Assembly: GCA_028284225.1 (NCBI GenBank)
Contig: JANQSD010000005.1
Location: forward strand, 62,001 to 126,000
Reading direction: 5' to 3'
DNA from: Arenicellales bacterium
GTDB lineage: Bacteria; Pseudomonadota; Gammaproteobacteria; Arenicellales; JAHEKD01
DNA length: 64,000 nt
The translations under genes were made by a program, and so were the position numbers. Positions 10,054-18,844 of this stretch are shown in pieces; within the stretch, counting starts at the first letter, position 1; every line of letters starts with the position of its first letter. The notes beneath the pieces are model-generated. The model did not search any database. It saw only the letters and a list, made by a program, of their open reading frames with translations, and was not told where the DNA came from.

Positions 10054-10638
10054 ATGGCAGCAACACCTTCGACAATGTTGGAATTAGGCACTAAAGCCCC
10101 GGGTTTTGATTTGCCCAATCTGAATAAACACACTGGTGCGCCCTGGATTACTGAACAGGATTATCATCATCAGCCGTTACTGGTTGCTTTTATCTGCAAT
10201 CATTGCCCTTATGTGGTTTTGATCATTGAAAAATTCGCTCAACTGGCTTTAAAGTGGCAACAGCAGGGCATTAATGTTGTGGCAATCAGCAGCAATGATG
10301 TTGAGCACTATCCGGCTGATGCACCAGAGAAAATGACTGAATTGGCAAAGCAACATCAGTTTGAATTTCCGTATTTGTATGACCAAAGTCAAGAAGTGGC
10401 AAAAGCTTATCGAGCCGCTTGCACTCCGGATTTCTTTTTATTCGATTGTAACCACCAGCTGGTTTATCGTGGTCAATTTGATCAAGCTAGGCCGGGTAAT
10501 GGCAAGATCGTGACAGGAGAAGATTTGGATAATGCAATTCAAGCCTTGATGAGCGGTGAACCAATCAGCGAGCCGCAAATTCCAAGTGTGGGTTGTAACA
10601 TTAAATGGAAAGCCGGTAACCAACCGGATTATTTTTGA
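10054..10638 (+). CDS. thioredoxin-fold AhpC/TSA-like redoxin
   Basis: 'LGTKAPGFDLPNLN', 'FICNHCPYV', 'RAACTPDFFLFD'. Confidence 0.87.
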   Translation: MAATPSTMLELGTKAPGFDLPNLNKHTGAPWITEQDYHHQPLLVAFICNHCPYVVLIIEKFAQLALKWQQQGINVVAISSNDVEHYPADAPEKMTELAKQHQFEFPYLYDQSQEVAKAYRAACTPDFFLFDCNHQLVYRGQFDQARPGNGKIVTGEDLDNAIQALMSGEPISEPQIPSVGCNIKWKAGNQPDYF

Positions 10639-10659
10639 TACTGTGGATTAGATGTTTAC

Positions 10660-11658
10660 ATGACAGTCAGTGAAGAGCAAATTAAGGCAGCATTAACCAG
10701 GACGATTAATCAGGTCGATTTCGAACCGGCAGACACGATTCACCATGGCAAAGTTCGGGATAGTTTTTTAATAAATAAAAAACGAGCCATAGTGGTATCG
10801 GATCGGGTCAGTGCGTTTGATTTTATTCTTGGCACAATTCCTTATAAAGGGGCGGTTTTAAATCAAATTGCAGCATGGTGGTTTAATCAACTGGATCGGT
10901 TGGATATTAACCATCATCTGATTTCAACACCGCATCCCAATGTTTCTATTGTTAAAAATGCCACTGTGATTCCCATTGAAATCATTGTTCGCGGTTACTT
11001 GACCGGCACGACCAAAACATCTTCCTGGTACGCATATGAACATCTTGATCGTAAAATCTGCGGCATTGAGATGCCCGAAGGCATGCAGAAAAATCAACAA
11101 TTCGACGATTATCTGGTGACACCGACCACCAAGCCGGAACAAGGTCATGATGAAGGTATTTCCAAACAACAGATTCTGGCGCAAGGTCTGCTAAAGCCAT
11201 TTTGCAACGATATGTGTTTAAACGAGGAAGAGATTTGGCAACAAATCGAATCCACCGCGTTAAAGTTATTTGCCTATGGGCAAAAAGTGGCTAAAAAACA
11301 TGGTTTGATTCTGGTTGATACCAAGTATGAAATGGGTGTTGATGATGATGGTGAATTGATGCTGATTGATGAAGTCCATACTCCGGATTCCTCGCGTTAC
11401 TGGATTAAGCGAAGCTATAAAGTCAGATTCGAGCAAGGTCTGGAGCCCGAATCTCTGGACAAAGAATTCGTTCGCCGTATGATCGTTGACGCTGGTTATG
11501 ATGTCGACAGCGATGAAAATCCATCAAAATACCTAAGTGATGATCTTCGCATTAGTGCCAGCCAACGCTATATTGAGTTATACGAAAAAATGACAGGCGA
11601 AGAGTTTGATGCGAACTCGATAGAATTGATCGAAGATGTATTATTGCAAGTTAGTTAA
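10660..11658 (+). CDS. purC: phosphoribosylaminoimidazole-succinocarboxamide synthase
   Basis: 'HHGKVRDSFLI', 'IPIEIIVRGYLTGTTKTSSW', 'LVDTKYEMGVDDDGELMLIDEVHTPDSSRYW'. Confidence 0.95.
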   Translation: MTVSEEQIKAALTRTINQVDFEPADTIHHGKVRDSFLINKKRAIVVSDRVSAFDFILGTIPYKGAVLNQIAAWWFNQLDRLDINHHLISTPHPNVSIVKNATVIPIEIIVRGYLTGTTKTSSWYAYEHLDRKICGIEMPEGMQKNQQFDDYLVTPTTKPEQGHDEGISKQQILAQGLLKPFCNDMCLNEEEIWQQIESTALKLFAYGQKVAKKHGLILVDTKYEMGVDDDGELMLIDEVHTPDSSRYWIKRSYKVRFEQGLEPESLDKEFVRRMIVDAGYDVDSDENPSKYLSDDLRISASQRYIELYEKMTGEEFDANSIELIEDVLLQVS

Positions 11659-11775
11659 AAATAATTAGCATCTTTCTGATTTCTTAGGTGAGAAGATAAC
11701 AAGAGGCAAGTTTTTATATTATCTAGCAAAATTTTGATTACAATAAATCAATAAATAACTATCAGAACTCAGGTA

Positions 11776-12705
11776 GTGTCGGCCACTTATCATATTAATA
11801 GATCAAGGAATCTGACTGAGATATTGGATGCTCATGGATGGGCTGAAGCAAGCCCGCTGGATCACGCGGACTTTGGAATGTGGTGTGCCTATAACACTCA
11901 AATGAGAACCGCTGCTTGCCAGTTATTCGATAATCGCATTACTAGCATTCTGGATGACAAACTGAGGATGTTTGATCTGTTGTCTGAATTCAATCAGCAG
12001 AATCTGACGTTGCAAGTCTTTTCCGAACTTTCTGACTACCTGCATTATCTTGAATCAACGGGCTCGGAGGTTTTTTGCTTTTTAAAAACAACACTGGGGG
12101 CAGGTGGTTCTGGTGTTTACATGTTTAACAACTTGTGGGAACTAATTCACAAATTATTAGAATTAAAGGGTTCCACAGATTCAATGATTATTCAACAAGG
12201 CATTCATGATGTTGCCTTAATCGATGACAGAAAATTCAAAATCAGGACTTATGTTCTAGTTACAAACGATTGGCAGATTTATAGCTATAAAGATTCATTG
12301 GTGGTGGTCCATAAGGACCTATATTCACCTGAATCATCATCCGCGGATGTTCAATTATCTCCTAATTGCGGAAACACTGCCATTTTGCTTAGTGAAGTAC
12401 CAAATCTTTCAGGGGTAACTTCACAAATTCAAAACATTGTTGTTAAGACAATTGATTGCTTAAAACGAAAAACTGCTGTGATGACTAATACTGGAAGCTA
12501 TCATTTGTTTGGATATGATTTCATATGTAATGCAAATCTTGAAACCTTTCTCATTGAGGTAAATGGTTTTCCGAATACTGAACGAACAGATTCAATAGGG
12601 CGATCTCTGTCACAACGGATGATGATGGATTTAAAAGGCCTAATTATAGATCCTGCTATCTTCGGCTTGAATCCAAAATCAGGTGGATTTATTAAGCTTA
12701 ATTAA
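11776..12705 (+). CDS. tubulin-tyrosine-ligase-like / ATP-grasp protein
   Basis: 'FCFLKTTLGAGGSGVYMF', 'KFKIRTYVLVTNDWQIYSYKDSLV', 'FGYDFICNANLETFLIEVNGFPN'; GTG start. Confidence 0.65.
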   Translation: MSATYHINRSRNLTEILDAHGWAEASPLDHADFGMWCAYNTQMRTAACQLFDNRITSILDDKLRMFDLLSEFNQQNLTLQVFSELSDYLHYLESTGSEVFCFLKTTLGAGGSGVYMFNNLWELIHKLLELKGSTDSMIIQQGIHDVALIDDRKFKIRTYVLVTNDWQIYSYKDSLVVVHKDLYSPESSSADVQLSPNCGNTAILLSEVPNLSGVTSQIQNIVVKTIDCLKRKTAVMTNTGSYHLFGYDFICNANLETFLIEVNGFPNTERTDSIGRSLSQRMMMDLKGLIIDPAIFGLNPKSGGFIKLN

Positions 12706-12825
12706 GTTGACACCTTGTTCCGCATCTTTTAAGTTTGATATTGACTATCACTAATTTATCGAAGTAACATCTTCTAGTGGGAAATTAAAATTTGAAACTT
12801 TTACCGTTTAATTGAGGGACTACCG

Positions 12826-13146
12826 ATGTCAACAAAGGAAAACAGTACGAATCTAGAATCTGACCACCAACACACTCGTCGGAAAATCGTTAAATCAGCC
12901 TGGTTAAGTCCGATTGTATTAAGCATTAATTTACCTACTCATGCACAAACAAGTGCCACGACTGTTAGCCCAACAACGACGGTGGCCCCAATGACGACGG
13001 CGGCTCCAGCAACGACGATGGCTCCAACAACCCCAGCTCCAACGACGATGGCCCCGACAACCCCAGCTCCGACAACTCCAGCTCCGACAACTCCAGCTCC
13101 GACTCCTCAACCGGAACCCACACCACAACCGGAACCTATACCGTAA
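12826..13146 (+). CDS. small exported protein: Tat-like leader followed by Thr/Pro/Ala repeats
   Basis: 'TRRKIVKSAWLSPIVLSINLPTHAQTS' then 'TTxAP/APTTP' repeats and 'PQPEPTPQPEPIP'. Confidence 0.65.
   Translation: MSTKENSTNLESDHQHTRRKIVKSAWLSPIVLSINLPTHAQTSATTVSPTTTVAPMTTAAPATTMAPTTPAPTTMAPTTPAPTTPAPTTPAPTPQPEPTPQPEPIP
12955..13104 (+). repeat. low-complexity coding repeat, including 15-nt tandem units GCTCCGACAACTCCA
   Basis: read directly; best units 13066-13104. Confidence 0.85.
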
Positions 13147-13264
13147 CCGTGGTTTAAATCCGATATAATCGCATTGGCACAAGAATCTGTTTTTACCTTA
13201 ATGGATCAGACTGTTTGCTATGACATTGAGCTATCTGTTAGGGTATCTTTACCAGTTTTTTAGT

Positions 13265-14368
13265 TCATAAATAAACTGCCACTGGTTCTCCTAAAGATTC
13301 GTAATCCGGTTCCACACCCAGCCCTGGTGTGTCTGAAGCATATAATTTTCCATTCTCAGTTTTAGGTCCTGGGGTTCCTGTGCGTTCAACATTGTAGTTG
13401 TGTAGATCGGTAGTGTTGTAAAGAAACTCTGGTGGTGTAGATGCTGCAAAATGCGAAAGTGCAGCAGTTGTGATTTCACCTCCCCAGGTGTCTTCTGCTA
13501 CAACACAAAGGCCGTTGCTGATGAGGAAATCACGTACCCGACAAGCCTTTGATAGACCACCAAGGTTTGAGATTTTAAGGCAAACAACATCGGCGGCTTT
13601 ATCGTGGACAATACGTTGAGCAACTTTTATATCTGTCACGGACTCATCTAATTTCATTGATAAATTCGTATGAGTACGAACATGCAGGCATTCTTCGTAT
13701 GTTGAACAGGGTTGCTCAATCATCACGGCAAGGTCACTCACTGCACGCACGACCTTGATAGCCTCGTTAACTGTCCACCCCTGGTTGGCATCGGCGTAGG
13801 CATTTTCACCGGGTTTAAGCAGTGACATGGCAGTGCGAATTCGTTTGATATCAGTTACAGCATCGCCTCCGACTTTAATCTGAAAATGCCGATAACCTGC
13901 TTTTCGATGTTGCTCCATCTCGATCTGTGTTTGCTCTATAGATTTTTGCGGCACGACTCGATACATGGCGGCACCGTCAGTCAGTTTGCCTCCCATAAGC
14001 ATCCAGCCTGGTAGTCCCGTTGCTTTGCCTAATATGTCCCAGCATGCGGCATCAAAAGCAGATTTGGCGTATCCGTGGCCTCGTATAGTATTGTCCATCA
14101 AGCGTTCAATATACGATAGTTGACGTGGGTCCTCTCCAATAAGCTTTGGGCCTAATAGCCTGGCAGCAGCTTCGGTGCCTTCGCTATGCGCATCCATGTA
14201 GTTGTCACCACAAGGGCAAAACTCGCCGGTGCCGGAAATACCGCTGTCAGTTTCGATAGTAACAACAGTTGATTTGCCGACCTCGATGACGTTCCCACGC
14301 CCCCAGGCGTAGCGTCCGCCTACATACGTCAAATCTTTGCGATAAATAGAAATCTTAGTAATTTTCAT
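13265..14368 (-). CDS. mandelate racemase/muconate lactonizing enzyme family (candidate hydroxyproline-betaine epimerase or cis-3-hydroxyproline dehydratase-type)
   Basis: 'FQIKVGG', 'YADANQGW', 'MIEQPC', 'MKLDESV', 'VCLKISNLGGLS'. Confidence 0.85.
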   Translation of the reverse strand: MKITKISIYRKDLTYVGGRYAWGRGNVIEVGKSTVVTIETDSGISGTGEFCPCGDNYMDAHSEGTEAAARLLGPKLIGEDPRQLSYIERLMDNTIRGHGYAKSAFDAACWDILGKATGLPGWMLMGGKLTDGAAMYRVVPQKSIEQTQIEMEQHRKAGYRHFQIKVGGDAVTDIKRIRTAMSLLKPGENAYADANQGWTVNEAIKVVRAVSDLAVMIEQPCSTYEECLHVRTHTNLSMKLDESVTDIKVAQRIVHDKAADVVCLKISNLGGLSKACRVRDFLISNGLCVVAEDTWGGEITTAALSHFAASTPPEFLYNTTDLHNYNVERTGTPGPKTENGKLYASDTPGLGVEPDYESLGEPVAVYL

Positions 14369-15474
14369 ACTGTGACTACAATATTGCCGGTATGTTGTTT
14401 GGCCATAAACGCTTCTTGTGCTTTAGCCAGTTCTTTAAGCGGGAATGATTTGGCCAGCATCGGTTTTAGATGGCCGGTTTCTATTAATCTAACTAACCGG
14501 CCAAACGTTCCCGGGGGTACGATTGTTGCGCCGGTCATTTGTAAATCTTTATAGATCAACTGACGCAAATCAAATTCAACTGTTGGGCCGGCGATAGCGC
14601 CTGAGGATGAATAACGCCCACCCTGGCGTAGTGCATTAATCAATGACATAAACATACTTCCACCAACCACATCCAGGCCAACATCAACTGGCCCCTTCGC
14701 AGCTTCTCGAATTGCAGCTTCTAAATCAGCTTCATTACGATCAATGACTACCGATGCACCAAGTTCCAACAATCCGTCGGTTTTATTGTTTGAAGCAATG
14801 GCAATAACTTTGGCACCGCGCAGTTTACACAACTGAATAGCGGCTGAGCCTACGCCGCCTGATGCGCCTGTAATAGCGACTATTTCGCCAGGTTGTAAGC
14901 CGGTACGTGCGACTAGGTTTTCGGCAGTGATATAAGCACAAGGGAAAGTAGCCAGTTGTGCGTCGGATAAATCTGATTCGATTTTCAAGGCGTTCTGAGT
15001 GCGAACTTTGGTGTATTGTGCATAACCACCGTCACATTCAGACCCGAAAAAACCTGATTGATCAGGGTCGCACCAATCACCGAAGCCTAGCAACCAGGGG
15101 TCAATAATGACGCGCTCACCGACTCGTGTGTTATCTACACCTTCACCCACTGCGACGATTCGTCCAGCGACATCGGCACCCTGAATTCGAGGAAATGTCA
15201 GTCTGGTGTTACCCCAACTGGCTTCGCTTTCATCGGCCGTATCATAACCTGCTTTACCGCCTTCATCAGTAATGCCATCTTTGACACTTTTGGAATACCA
15301 AGCGGTGCGTGTATTGATATCGGTATTATTCAATCCGCAGGCACCTACTGCGATTAAGACCTCGCCACGATCAGGCAGGGGTGTTGGGTAATCTTCACGG
15401 TATTCAAGCTTATCCAAACCGCCATGACCGGTCAGTACAACAGCTTTCATGCTGTCGGGTATTTCTGTAGTCAT
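14365..15474 (-). CDS. zinc-binding alcohol dehydrogenase / quinone oxidoreductase family
   Basis: 'GACGLNNTDINTR', 'ITGASGGVGSAAIQLCKLRGAKVIAIAS'; 4-nt overlap with downstream gene. Confidence 0.88.
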   Translation of the reverse strand: MTTEIPDSMKAVVLTGHGGLDKLEYREDYPTPLPDRGEVLIAVGACGLNNTDINTRTAWYSKSVKDGITDEGGKAGYDTADESEASWGNTRLTFPRIQGADVAGRIVAVGEGVDNTRVGERVIIDPWLLGFGDWCDPDQSGFFGSECDGGYAQYTKVRTQNALKIESDLSDAQLATFPCAYITAENLVARTGLQPGEIVAITGASGGVGSAAIQLCKLRGAKVIAIASNNKTDGLLELGASVVIDRNEADLEAAIREAAKGPVDVGLDVVGGSMFMSLINALRQGGRYSSSGAIAGPTVEFDLRQLIYKDLQMTGATIVPPGTFGRLVRLIETGHLKPMLAKSFPLKELAKAQEAFMAKQHTGNIVVTV

Positions 15475-15502
15475 TACTTGTTCCTACTGTGTTAATGTGC
15501 TG

Positions 15503-15532
15503 ATTCTAGCGGTGAAATTAACGCTTGGACAA
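15503..15532 (-). promoter_or_regulatory. predicted sigma70 promoter of the ADH-MR/MLE pair
   Basis: minus strand TTGTCC-N18-TAGAAT. Confidence 0.55.
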
Positions 15533-15664
15533 TGCGATTTTAAAGTTTAGTAAATTCAAATTTAAACTTCTAGATTGATCACCTTTAATCTGTTGAAAAA
15601 TACATTAGGTGATTGATAAATGATTTAAACTAAATGAACATTAGAAGCCATTTGAGGTCTGATC

Positions 15665-16312
15665 ATGTTAAACATGGATATGACACAGCGGGTTGTGATT
15701 AATACTAATGAACTTGACTGGCAAGCTAGCCCTGCTGCAGGTGTATTACGCAAGCCTTTAGCACGTGAAGCAGCGGAACACGGACATGCCACCAGCATCG
15801 TTCAATATGAACCCGGTAGCTCATTTAAAACTCATCAACATCCCTTCGGTGAAGAAATTCTAGTTCTTGATGGTGTGTTTTCAGATGAATCCGGCGATTA
15901 TCATCAGGGAAATTATTTTCGTAATCCCCCGGGCTCCAGTCATGCACCATCTAGTGCATCTGGTTGCCTTTTGTTGGTAAAACTTCATCAATTCCAGGCT
16001 GAAGATACCACCCATGTTTGCATCGATACTAAAACCGCCGAGTGGTTACCCGGGCAAGGTGGATTACAAGTGATACCATTGCATCAATTCGGTACCGAGA
16101 GTGTGGCTCTGGTTAAGTGGCCGGCTCAAGAACGATTCAAGCCGCATACACACGTCGGTGGGGAAGAAATCTTTGTTCTAAAGGGAGAGTTTCGAGATGA
16201 ACACGGGCATTATCCCGCCGGAACCTGGATTCGCAGTCCACACATGAGCAAGCATCACCCTTATGTTGAGTACGAGACAATCATCTGGGTTAAAACAGGT
16301 CATCTGACCTAA
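15665..16312 (+). CDS. bicupin, ChrR-like cupin protein
   Basis: two cupin cores 'FKTHQHPFGEEILVLDGVFSDESGDY' and 'FKPHTHVGGEEIFVLKGEFRDEHGHYPAGTW'. Confidence 0.85.
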   Translation: MLNMDMTQRVVINTNELDWQASPAAGVLRKPLAREAAEHGHATSIVQYEPGSSFKTHQHPFGEEILVLDGVFSDESGDYHQGNYFRNPPGSSHAPSSASGCLLLVKLHQFQAEDTTHVCIDTKTAEWLPGQGGLQVIPLHQFGTESVALVKWPAQERFKPHTHVGGEEIFVLKGEFRDEHGHYPAGTWIRSPHMSKHHPYVEYETIIWVKTGHLT

Positions 16313-16343
16313 CAATCATAAATTTGGCGAAAAATTCTTTATT

Positions 16344-17987
16344 CTACTTCTGAAAATGGAAACTCACTTGTTGTGCAGGCAATTGTTCTCGGTCTAGGAT
16401 GTAATCTGCCGCTCGTTCAGCAATCATCTGCACCGGCGCATTAAGATTTCCACTGACAATATCAGGCATCACTGATGCATCTATGACATGCAAGCCATCT
16501 AGTCCATGCACACGCAGTTGTCCATCAACCACTGCATCTTCATCAGTTCCCATGCGACAAGTACCACAAGGATGATAATCTGTTGATGCGGTTGTGCGTA
16601 TCCAGGCCTCTATATCCTTCTCTGACTTAACCTCAGGCGTTGGCTCCAGGCGTCTACCTCGATACGCATCAAACGCTGGTTGGTGCAGAATCTCCTGCAT
16701 TTTGTCAAAACCTTCTTTTAATTCCTTAAGGTCGTATGGATCAGACAAGTAGTTAAAATGCGCGGCGGGTCGATCATTCGGATCAGCAGAATGCAGTTTA
16801 ATTTCTCCACGACTGCGTGGCCGCAACTGGTCAACATTAAGCTGAAAGCCCTGAAACAGTATTAACTTGCGACCCTCATATTGATTATAAACAGGCGTGA
16901 AATGGTATTGTAGATTGGGATAATCCACCTCATCATTGCCAAATACCAATCCGCCCATTTCCCATACATTTGATGCGCCTATCCCTTTGCGTGTTAGCAG
17001 CCATTCCAAGCCGACCATCAACTTGCGATGGGGTTGGGTGAGTTTATGCAGAGTGATATCTTGAGTACAGGCAAAGCCCGTGTCGATACTGAGGTGATCT
17101 TGCAAGTTCTGTCCCACACCGGGTAAGTGATGTTGCAGGTCGATATCCATACTACGTAGATAATCTGCATCACCAATTCCTGAGAGCATTAGTAATTGTG
17201 GGGTCTTGATTGCACCGCAACTAACAATGACTGACTGAGTTGCCCGTATTTGTTGTATTTTCCCTTTGTGTTCAAATTCAATGCCCGTAGCACGGTCATT
17301 ATCAATTAGAATTCGCCGTACTAATGTATGAGTTTTTAACTCGACCCTTGGTCGTTTTAAAGCAGGGCGCAGGTGTGCTGTGGCAGCGCTACAACGAAAA
17401 CCGTTTTTAGTGGTGCTGTCGAATCGGGCAATGCCCTGTGGTTTATAGCCATTGAGATCTTCTGAAGTCCCTTGCCCTGATTGTTGGCCGGCTTGAATCA
17501 ATGCGTCATATAAAGGGTTCTGCAACTTACCTTTGGTAACGCCTAGAGGCCCGCAGTCACCTCGCCAGGTATCAGCACCACGATCAGAAGATTCACAACG
17601 CTTGAAATAGGGCAGACATTGGGCATAAGTCCAGTTTGGCAGATTATGTTGCTTGGCCCAGCGGTCATAGTCCAGCGGATGGCCGCGCATGTAAACCATT
17701 GAATTAATCGATGAGGAACCGCCAATTATTTTACCCCGGGGGAGGTCTATCAGGCGGTTATCACAATCCGGTTCCGGTTCACTGAAATAATTCCAGTTAA
17801 TTGAAGGGTCTTTATAGACGTTGTATACCCCGGCGGGAATATGCACCAGCAGTTTATGGTCCATCGGTCCGGCTTCCAGTACTAATACTGAATATTTTCC
17901 GTCCTCAGATAGACGATTGGCCATCACACAGCCGGCGGAACCGGCACCGAGAATGATGAAATCATATTCTGTAGTCTGGGTGGGCAT
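16344..17987 (-). CDS. GMC oxidoreductase, choline dehydrogenase-like
   Basis: 'DFIILGAGSAGCVMANRLSEDG', 'GKIIGGSSSINSMVYMRGHPLDYDRWA', 'YHPCGTCRMG'. Confidence 0.92.
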   Translation of the reverse strand: MPTQTTEYDFIILGAGSAGCVMANRLSEDGKYSVLVLEAGPMDHKLLVHIPAGVYNVYKDPSINWNYFSEPEPDCDNRLIDLPRGKIIGGSSSINSMVYMRGHPLDYDRWAKQHNLPNWTYAQCLPYFKRCESSDRGADTWRGDCGPLGVTKGKLQNPLYDALIQAGQQSGQGTSEDLNGYKPQGIARFDSTTKNGFRCSAATAHLRPALKRPRVELKTHTLVRRILIDNDRATGIEFEHKGKIQQIRATQSVIVSCGAIKTPQLLMLSGIGDADYLRSMDIDLQHHLPGVGQNLQDHLSIDTGFACTQDITLHKLTQPHRKLMVGLEWLLTRKGIGASNVWEMGGLVFGNDEVDYPNLQYHFTPVYNQYEGRKLILFQGFQLNVDQLRPRSRGEIKLHSADPNDRPAAHFNYLSDPYDLKELKEGFDKMQEILHQPAFDAYRGRRLEPTPEVKSEKDIEAWIRTTASTDYHPCGTCRMGTDEDAVVDGQLRVHGLDGLHVIDASVMPDIVSGNLNAPVQMIAERAADYILDREQLPAQQVSFHFQK

Positions 17988-17994
17988 AGCGATG

Positions 17995-18024
17995 ATTCTA
18001 ACGGTGAAATGATCAATCGGGCAA
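17995..18024 (-). promoter_or_regulatory. predicted sigma70 promoter of the GMC gene
   Basis: minus strand TTGCCC-N18-TAGAAT; spacer resembles that at 15509-15526. Confidence 0.55.
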
Positions 18025-18032
18025 TGTGCTTC

Positions 18033-18061
18033 GTGTACTTAAAATATGAATTTAAGTACAC
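18033..18061. promoter_or_regulatory. candidate operator, perfect 11-bp inverted repeat
   Basis: GTGTACTTAAA-ATATGAA-TTTAAGTACAC. Confidence 0.6.
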
Positions 18062-18092
18062 TTACTGGAATTCACAACGTTTAATATGTTAT

Positions 18093-18566
18093 ATGCAAAG
18101 CCCGATCAGAACATCAACTCAAATCGTCAAACCCGAGTGGTGTGACTATAACGGCCATATGAATGTGGCTTATTACACCCTGGCCTTTGAAAACGCCGCT
18201 TTCGAAGCGCAAGAAGTCATTGATTTTGGTGAGCGCTATGTCAAAGAGGATCAAAAAAGTATTTTTACCACCAAAGCCACATACAGCTTTCTGCAGGAAA
18301 TGAATCAGGATGAACCGCTGTATATTGATTACTGGATTATGGATTACGCGCCCAAATTAATTCACGTATTGATGGAAATGTATCATGCCGAAAAAGGATT
18401 CATGGCAGCACACACCGAACAAATGATGGTTAATATTGACATGCGTGAACGGCGGTCTGCAGTTATCACTGACGATAAACAGGCTATATTGGAGCAATAC
18501 AAATCAGCCGCACAGGCTCATGAATTCCCTAAAGGTATTGGCGATGCGATAGGGATTAAAAGGTAA
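18093..18566 (+). CDS. acyl-CoA thioesterase-like hotdog protein (betainyl-CoA thioesterase type possible)
   Basis: 'VKPEWCDYNGHMNVAYYTLAFENA'; start moved in frame from 18009 to MQSPIRTS. Confidence 0.8.
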   Translation: MQSPIRTSTQIVKPEWCDYNGHMNVAYYTLAFENAAFEAQEVIDFGERYVKEDQKSIFTTKATYSFLQEMNQDEPLYIDYWIMDYAPKLIHVLMEMYHAEKGFMAAHTEQMMVNIDMRERRSAVITDDKQAILEQYKSAAQAHEFPKGIGDAIGIKR

Positions 18567-18581
18567 CTAGCAAGAGAATTA

Positions 18582-18616
18582 TTGACACGAAAATAGTGCA
18601 ACACTAAAATAGTGTT
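18582..18616 (+). promoter_or_regulatory. vapBC promoter/operator
   Basis: TTGACA-N17-TAAAAT with two 16-bp tandem units ACACgAAAATAGTGca / ACACtAAAATAGTGtt. Confidence 0.75.
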
Positions 18617-18844
18617 ATGAATGTTACCATTACAGTATCTGAAGAAGTAGCCCGCTGGGCCAAGATTTGGGCAGCCGAACACAATAGTAGTGTTTCCAAG
18701 CTTGTGGGTGAGTTATTGACCGAGCGTATGAATGAGGAAGTGAATTATCAAGCCTCAATGAAACGTTATTTTTCTAAAGAATCATCAAATTTACGCGAAT
18801 CGACTGCGCCTTATCCCAAACGTGACGATTTGTATGATCGATGA
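18617..18844 (+). CDS. VapB-like ribbon-helix-helix antitoxin
   Basis: 'MNVTITVSEEVARWAKIWAAEHNSSVSKLVGELL'; ATGA overlap with the PIN gene. Confidence 0.75.
   Translation: MNVTITVSEEVARWAKIWAAEHNSSVSKLVGELLTERMNEEVNYQASMKRYFSKESSNLRESTAPYPKRDDLYDR

Noticed and set aside
12955-13104. CRISPR-like array
   Set aside because: Contiguous 15-nt coding repeats without spacers; no cas genes in the window.
12931-13182. Minus-strand 83-aa Trp/Ser/Arg-rich ORF
   Set aside because: Shadow ORF of the Thr/Pro codon repeat on the plus strand.
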